Origin: Mnemiopsis leidyi
Taxonomy: Eukaryota > Ctenophora > Tentaculata > Lobata > Bolinopsidae
Direction: 5' to 3'
Assembly: GCA_000226015.1 (NCBI GenBank)
Contig: JH154184.1
Coordinates: 371,426-392,292 of the forward strand
DNA length: 20,867 nt
This document shows, in pieces, positions 15,164-20,867 of this stretch. The position numbers and the translations under genes are program-made. How positions within the stretch are numbered: the first letter of the stretch is position 1; the number at the start of each line of letters is the position of its first letter. The notes beneath the pieces were generated by a model that saw nothing but the letters and a program-made list of their open reading frames with translations, was not told the DNA's origin and made no database searches.

Positions 15164-15532
15164 CCAATCAGGCAGTGAAACTGTGATGACGTCACTATCT
15201 CGCCAGCCAATCAGAGAACGAATTCGGATGAAACTTGCCAATGAGGAGGTGAATTAAGGGACACAGACCAATCAGAAAGTGTATGTGACGTGACGTCACG
15301 ACACATTGTTATGACTGAGACCAGGAGATCGTAATCTCAAACCAGTAAACTGGCTTATCAGATTACATCACATCAGCCCTGATGGGGCTCTAGCTGTCGG
15401 TTATATTCGGTTACACCACTCAAAATTGGTTTGAGATGTTTTCACACGATGAATGGTGGTCGTGAATCGTGATGACGTCACGATGACATCAACCAATCAG
15501 GAGCGTCGGGTAGAACAAAACTACCCAATCAG
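15164..15532. promoter_or_regulatory. cluster of CCAATCAG boxes and TGACGTCA sites
   Basis: Same-strand CCAAT boxes lie at 15164, 15207, 15238 (CCAATGAG), 15268, 15493 and 15525. Spacings of 31, 30 and 32 bp recur. TGACGTCA palindromes lie at 15187, 15291 and 15473. CCAATCAG is the NF-Y site and TGACGTCA the CREB/ATF site; closely spaced NF-Y boxes about 31-33 bp apart are known from cell-cycle promoters. No start exon is identified nearby, so a promoter or enhancer is an inference. Confidence 0.5.
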
Positions 15533-15732
15533 GGGACGAGTTTTATCTGGTTAAGCGTGGTGTACAGAAAGAGGATCTGAAGAGGGTGATGTTATGTGGA
15601 AGTAAAGGAATTGTAGCTGTTTTTGTAGGTGTGTCCTGGAATGTTGTCCAGATACGGACATGACATGGACATGACACAAACAGAAGAGCAGTGTTTCTCG
15701 TGGGGTGGCGGAGCAGGGACCGTGGGATAGGG

Positions 15733-15781
15733 GCAGTCAATACAGAAGATAATGCAGTAGCAGTCAATACAGAAGATAACA
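15733..15781. repeat. 27-bp direct duplication
   Basis: gcagtcaatacagaagataa occurs at 15733 and again at 15760. Confidence 0.85.
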
Positions 15782-17379
15782 TAACGAAATTGGCTGATAA
15801 GATTGGATGTAGTGCTGTTGAGAGAGTTAACATTCAACAACGTGAATACATAAGTTGAGCAAAAAGAGTTTAAAGTACGTGTTTGCATGGGGAGAACTGC
15901 AGATTTTATAAAAAATATACCTACTTTTAAATGGTTATTAGATTTTTGTACAAGCTGCTCAACAGAGTTACGAGAAAAATTGAATATCAGCAAATTACAA
16001 AATTTCATGTCGCTCCTTGTTTTCAGCTCATAGGAACACCAGTATCCCGTCTGGCTTATTTTCTAAAATGGTTGCAAACCAAAATTATGTCGACTAGGTT
16101 GATATGTGAAATCTGACACAAAGATTCCTGTCTTTTAACATTGAAAAAATGCTTCTTACAGCCTAAATAAGGGTTTGCACTTCAAATCGTACAGCGATAC
16201 TAGCTAAAGCTATATTTCTAGTGAAGCGGATAGTGCTCGCAAATCTCTTTAAACAAAATTCACAAACTAAGCTTCATCTTTACTTCCAGTTAACTACCAC
16301 AACGTCATTATAGGAAAGCAGTAGTGGCTCTCTATCTACATAGGTGTTGACAGGTTAAAACAGACGGTCGGATTTAAACCAGTTGATGACGGTTTTAAGT
16401 GAGGCTGTAAGTAGGAAGTTTTAAAATCTGCATCAGCTGCAAGAAACGGTGTTATGGTTTTAGCATGTGACACGACGGTTTTCAGGTTTTCGCCGGAGTG
16501 TTGACTGGTCTTTTTGTGAGTGTGACAGAAAGTACAAGAAAGGTAATAGAAGTTGACGTGACCTGCTGGCCAACGCCTTGGGTTTTAAAGAGAATGATCG
16601 GTTAAAGTTACAGTGGATGGATTGTCTTGCAATGTCTTGCAGAGTGAGAAGTTTAGTGGACGAAAAAATGGGGAACTCCTAGAAGTTTAGATATAGGGTG
16701 GGTCGAATGTTATGGACCAACGACTATGAACACAAAAACAGACACGTCTTATACAACGGGAGAATATTTACATATTTACGAAATCCGCTGACTGATGTTC
16801 ACGAAATCCACAGCTAGGAATATGAATTCAAGATCTGGGAACTGGCTTTAATTTGGTTGTAAAACGGGGCACAAATTTACGGTCCTGCTGTCGGGTGACA
16901 TTTAACAGAGATTAAATCATCAAACCACAAGCAAGCATGAGCTGAGGAGGGAGCCGGTGTGTATTGGAGGCATGTAGGGTTATCCAGTGTCCAATGTCTT
17001 GCTATTTCCGTATTTCATTAACTTATTTAGTCCAGGGGACACGGAGTTATGGTTTGTGTAGGCAGGGACAGCATTGTATTGGCAGATGTAAGAAATTAGC
17101 GTACATATACAGTATACACATAGAACAGGCAAATTGAAGGTCAAGTAATGGAGGGTAGAATTGATTTGTAACTTTTTGAACTGTTCATGTTTCCCCTTTA
17201 TTAATTTTTCTTCGATGGCAGATCGAATTTTCAATCAACTGTCACGATACTGTCATATTTCGTGAGAGATGAATCTTTCAAGAAATTTGATCAAGGTGAC
17301 ATTTGTCGCATAATATGCATGCATCATAGCATTAATTGAGTAAAATTAAATGAATCATATTTATCTTTTATTATTCTTG
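15782..17379. other. no supported gene or repeat
   Basis: AT-rich DNA. The ORFs at minus 16008-15592, plus 15931-16116 and minus 17234-16980 lack homology and splice context. Confidence 0.55.
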
Positions 17380-17690
17380 AATCACTGCGCGCGTTATAAA
17401 ATCGCGCCAATGCGCAGGAACAACTAGAAACACGAGCTCCGCGCGTTACCACTGTATGAGGATTAACAGCGACAACCTTCATACAATCATCTCTGCCAAA
17501 CCCTTTATTTTGAATATTAAGCGCACGCCCCTGTCATCCTTACAATCGATACCCGATATCGAATTACGTAATTTCCTCTCCAACACCAACCGATGGCCGC
17601 TGTTAAACTGCTGATTAACAGACGTCCTCTCCTAACCGACGGCGGCTGAGTAACGGATATGGCGCGAGTTAGCATAATATGTCTTTCATT
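17380..17690. promoter_or_regulatory. CpG-rich, promoter-like segment
   Basis: A local rise in CpG and GC (gcgcgcg, atcgcgccaatgcgcag, ccgcgcg, gacggcggc, ggcgcgag) stands out from AT-rich flanks. It includes E2F-like (tcgcgcc) and NRF1-like (tgcgca) cores. The minus strand has a good donor (GATT|GTAAGGATG at about 17537), so the segment might hold a non-coding first exon of a minus-strand transcript. Two short plus-strand ORFs lie inside. Promoter function is inferred from composition only. Confidence 0.4.
17593..17649 (+). CDS. 18-codon small ORF in the CpG-rich segment
   Basis: ATGG at 17593 opens MAAVKLLINRRPLLTDGG before TGA. The composition is protein-like and +4 is G, but -3 is C. A second ORF of 20 codons starts at 17659 (MARVSIICLS and on). 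They could be upstream ORFs of a transcript, or chance. Confidence 0.15.
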   Translation: MAAVKLLINRRPLLTDGG

Positions 17691-17721
17691 ACGAGCACGC
17701 GGAGAAGAATTGAAGAATTAG

Positions 17722-18666
17722 TGTTTGTAAAATAAACAAATGGTAGGATAGTGCGGGCAGGGACCTGTGTTTCCTTCCACAGTTATGTACAGTTACGTAT
17801 CTGTACAAGGTACATAGAAATATACAGGCACCATTGGGTGACCAATCTTTGTTAATGATCCTTACAAATGCAGAATTTACATGTAAGCGGTCAGATTTTT
17901 GCAGATGCATTCATTAATAACCGTCAATGACTCGACGCCCATGGAATAGAGAAGGGTAGTTTTGGGGAGGGCTCACAGAAGCCTTTCTCTATTAAATTCA
18001 TTATCATTATCCTAAATAAGCCGCGCTCTCTCTATAAGATTTCGATGAAATTTGCCAAGATACTCATTAATATCCTACACAAATATGAGGATATCAGAGA
18101 CACATTTATGCAGATTTAGTGCAACTGATTTACATTTATGTACATTCTTTTAGGGATTAAGGAATCCGGTAAAAGACCACTATAATAACTACTGTAAACT
18201 CGGTGCTCATTACAAGGGTTTCACATTTGTAGGCTCTAAATCGCTGAGCTGTACAATTTTAATTTCAATGATATACACCAACAACAAAGGTTAAATTGTC
18301 CTTCAAAAAATCATGTACATCTCCAAGTTGTTTCACTACGATTACCGTGGAGAAATACACACTCTTCGTATACATTTATTCTTCATAAATACACACATTA
18401 AACGATACAGTTAATTCTCGATCCAGGATATGTTTGTACACGCACCCCCTACAAAATCCACCTTACCATTAACCTATTTACACGAGCAGTTCCATTGTCA
18501 ACCACCACTTACCCAACAACAAAGCTCCAAGGATATAATACGGGGTGAACACTTACAAATCAAGTTACGTTAGTAGATTTTGGTGGGGTGTGATGGATTA
18601 TACTGTACTTGGTTGGCTGCAAGATCACGTGACACGTGGTTCACTAGGATGTCCTTAATGTATTAC
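17722..18666. other. no supported gene or repeat
   Basis: AT-rich DNA with stops in all frames. CACGTG occurs twice at about 18623-18638 (tcacgtgacacgtgg). Confidence 0.55.
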
Positions 18667-18756
18667 TTCTAGCTACCCTACCTATAGCTAGACTAGTTCT
18701 AGCTATACTGGTTATAGCTACGCTAGTTCTAGCTGCACTTGTTCTAGCTACAGTGC
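18667..18756. repeat. 15-bp repeat, 6 copies (ttctagctacnctng)
   Basis: Units begin every 15 bp from 18667 to 18742, with a conserved tagct(a/g) core and a variable second half. Confidence 0.9.
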
Positions 18757-20271
18757 CCATACCGTTTTAGAAACCGTTAAAATGGACAAACAGCTGCAAG
18801 TATTTTAATTTTCCGAATTTCGGTTCAGGTATTTGAATCCCACACAATGTCATACTTTCATAATTATTTGCAAAATGCCAAGACTTTGCTAGTCAAGACC
18901 AAATGGGCCGGATTTGGTGTTTTACCGTAGTTAGTGGAGGATGCTTGACTTAGATTCATGATATTCTAATGTCAGTCAGTGAAACATCAAAGAGATCAAA
19001 GTAAGAGGGAGCAATTAGCAACTTGTCGAACTTTCTACAATCTAGATAAAATAAAATGGTGGAAAACTAAGGGAGTGTAGAGGAAGCCTAAGTAAAACTT
19101 CTAAAAAGTCTGATTTTTCGACATGTAGACTCATTTTTTCACAACCTTTGTATGTACGTGTTACCAAGATTTTCCGCAGTCAACACAATTTTTTCATATC
19201 AATGACTTACTCGGTTATTAGAGACTGATGTTACTAGGGAGGGAACGTAAAAACGTGACTGTGTTTCTCCGTATTGATTGACCGTGCAAGACTTCCCACG
19301 AATTCTCATTGGTTATTGGCTACTACCCAAGGGATCAGCATTCAGCTACTCTTATTTTCCCATCGAATCTTTCAAAAAATCGCTCAGAAGTCAAATTTCA
19401 AAACTTAAGGGTAACATCATTTTCCAATCCTAAACCTGAGAAGATCCGTATCTTAAATCAATGATATCTCCCAAAAAATATTGAAAGATTTGAGCATCAA
19501 ATCTGTGACACGCTGACCAAATTGACAAGTCCCAAGACTGCCTGATTCGCAGATTCACACGGAAGTTTATGCATGTGATTAAATAGCTACACAGGTCACA
19601 GAGGAAGAAAAATACTCGTGGATAATATTCACATGTTGCTGATTAAATAAAGGAAGAAGATTTCACTTTGTAGCACCCCGCTCACAATTCTGTGGTAGCA
19701 ATATTCCCTGAATCTGGTGCGCTAGAGAAACTCGTAATCGTAAGTGCTGTTGTGATACGATCAGGTCATTTTCCAAATCTAATTAAGTTTCAGTTCGATC
19801 CTTGCTACAAAATAGCAATTCAAACAATTCGCACCTAATTCCGATGATGGGTAGTCCATTTGCACTGTAGCTCTGCAGGCACGCCTATGCGGTGGCTAAA
19901 CTTTAACTTTTAAGAGGAAACAAATCTCACAAATTTTTCTGCAGTTAGACCCGTCTTTACAATTCAAATCTGCTCAAAGCTGTCCAAGCTATATGGCACA
20001 CGATGGAACACTGAGATTTCGAGCAAAACCATGACGTCATGATTTAAAACCCTTTAAAACCCGAGCATACAAAACTCAGCCAATCAAGATGTCGCAAGAG
20101 GTTCAGGGCTAAAAACGCCACTTAAATATGTAGTGCAGAAAAACGTCGAATAATCTTGCAGACTACAACGCTGACTAGATCACTTGGATTATTCCTAACA
20201 AGGACTGGCGGTAGGAAATGATTATCAGAGAGATCGGAGACTTTAGGTGGCCCGGGAAGAAAACCCGCGCA
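18757..20271. other. no supported gene or repeat
   Basis: AT-rich DNA. Isolated TGACGTCA (about 20033) and CCAATCA (about 20080) motifs lie close together; nothing else is recognised. Confidence 0.55.
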
Positions 20272-20460
20272 TCTCAAGGAAAAACCTTGGGTGCGTCAAG
20301 AATAAACCTTGTGTGCATCATGATTTAAACTTGTGCGTCATAGGAATAAAACTTGTGTGTTTCGAGATTAAATCTTGTTTGTCTCAAGAATAAAAATTGT
20401 GTCTCAGGAATAGAAATTGTGAGTCACAAGAATAAAAAGTGTATGTTTCAAGAACAAGGT
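20272..20460. repeat. degenerate 18- to 24-bp array (tcaagaataaaccttgtgtg)
   Basis: About eight diverged copies share tca-(a)gaataaa-(c/a)ttgtg(t/c)g. Unit length varies from about 18 to 24 bp, suggesting an old array. Confidence 0.8.
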
Positions 20461-20731
20461 CTGGACATTGGTACAATGTTAAACATTTTAACCATCTTTA
20501 AAAATATCTTAATTGCAACGTTAGTTCAGATATTTAATTTCCGCTAATTCAGAGAATAACTTAATTTCTTTTTCTCACATTTGCAGCTTCATAAATGACA
20601 TTTTGATGCTCTGCAATGACGGAAACAACCCTAATGGGAAATGCCGGGTATAATGCTCTGTCGCTAAATAGCTCTGATCGTTATTCAAAGAGGATAATAC
20701 TGACGGGAATCTGGTGAGAAATTTCAAAGTG

Positions 20732-20867
20732 GAGATGTGGAGAAAGTGGAGCTGAGATGTGGAGAAAGTGGAACTGAGATGTGGAGAAAGTGGAGCTGAG
20801 ATGTGGAGAAAGTGGAACTGAGATGTGGAGAAAGTGGAGCTGAGATGTGGAGAAAGTGGAGCTGAGA
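20732..20867. repeat. 22-bp minisatellite running off the window
   Basis: Units gagatgtggagaaagtggagct start at 20732, 20754, 20776, 20798, 20820 and 20842, with a partial unit at 20864. They differ only at one base (gagct or gaact), which alternates G, A, G, A, G, G. The array is very homogeneous and continues beyond the window. Confidence 0.95.

Noticed and set aside
18815..18840. tRNA B-box-like ggttcaggtatttgaatcc
   Set aside because: No matching A-box, acceptor stem or anticodon arm; no tRNA or SINE structure could be drawn.
1..20867. CRISPR array or prokaryotic operon
   Set aside because: Tandem repeats have no unique spacers between constant repeats and no cas-like genes; gene structure is eukaryotic.

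Overview
The window looks like nuclear DNA of an invertebrate-type animal. It is AT-rich, has GT-AG introns, no bacterial-style gene packing, no long uninterrupted ORF, and an unusually large number of short tandem arrays (minisatellites). The species cannot be named from the sequence; an animal is favoured because the one clear gene encodes a phosphotyrosine-binding SH2 domain.

Main gene. A minus-strand gene can be read from about 8873 down to 2375 in six coding exons (8873-8513, 5588-5549, 5110-4557, 3566-3456, 3066-2979, 2486-2375), with compatible phase at every junction. The model is about 421 residues long: a low-complexity Ser/Thr/Cys-rich N-terminal part, a Thr/Cys-rich decapeptide array, one SH2 domain near the C-terminus split over four exons, and a charged tail. 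An AATAAA follows the stop codon. It is probably a tyrosine-kinase-signalling adaptor; its exact family is not recognised. The SH2 exons are well supported. Exons 1 and 2, the acceptor of exon 3 and the acceptor of exon 6 are less certain.

Layout. 1-330: 47-bp minisatellite with RFX/X-box-like cores. 990-2023: weak evidence for a convergent plus-strand gene ending at a good poly(A) signal. 2358-8873: the SH2 gene, whose introns carry 11-, 19-, 21-, 30- and 52-bp arrays and an interferon-response-element-like array that starts at the 5' splice site after exon 4. 8.9-14.6 kb: mostly non-coding, with isolated X-box palindromes, a 13-bp GATA-motif array and a 12-bp CACGTG array. 14.6-15.55 kb: a 15-bp-arm inverted repeat, then a cluster of same-direction CCAATCAG boxes, several about 31 bp apart, mixed with TGACGTCA sites. 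17.38-17.7 kb: CpG-rich promoter-like segment. 18.6-20.87 kb: 15-bp, about 22-bp and 22-bp arrays, the last running off the window.

The most notable themes are the SH2 gene itself, a coding VNTR in it, tandem arrays touching its splice sites, and repeated enrichment of palindromic transcription-factor-like motifs (X-box, CACGTG, TGACGTCA, CCAATCAG) both inside and outside the arrays.
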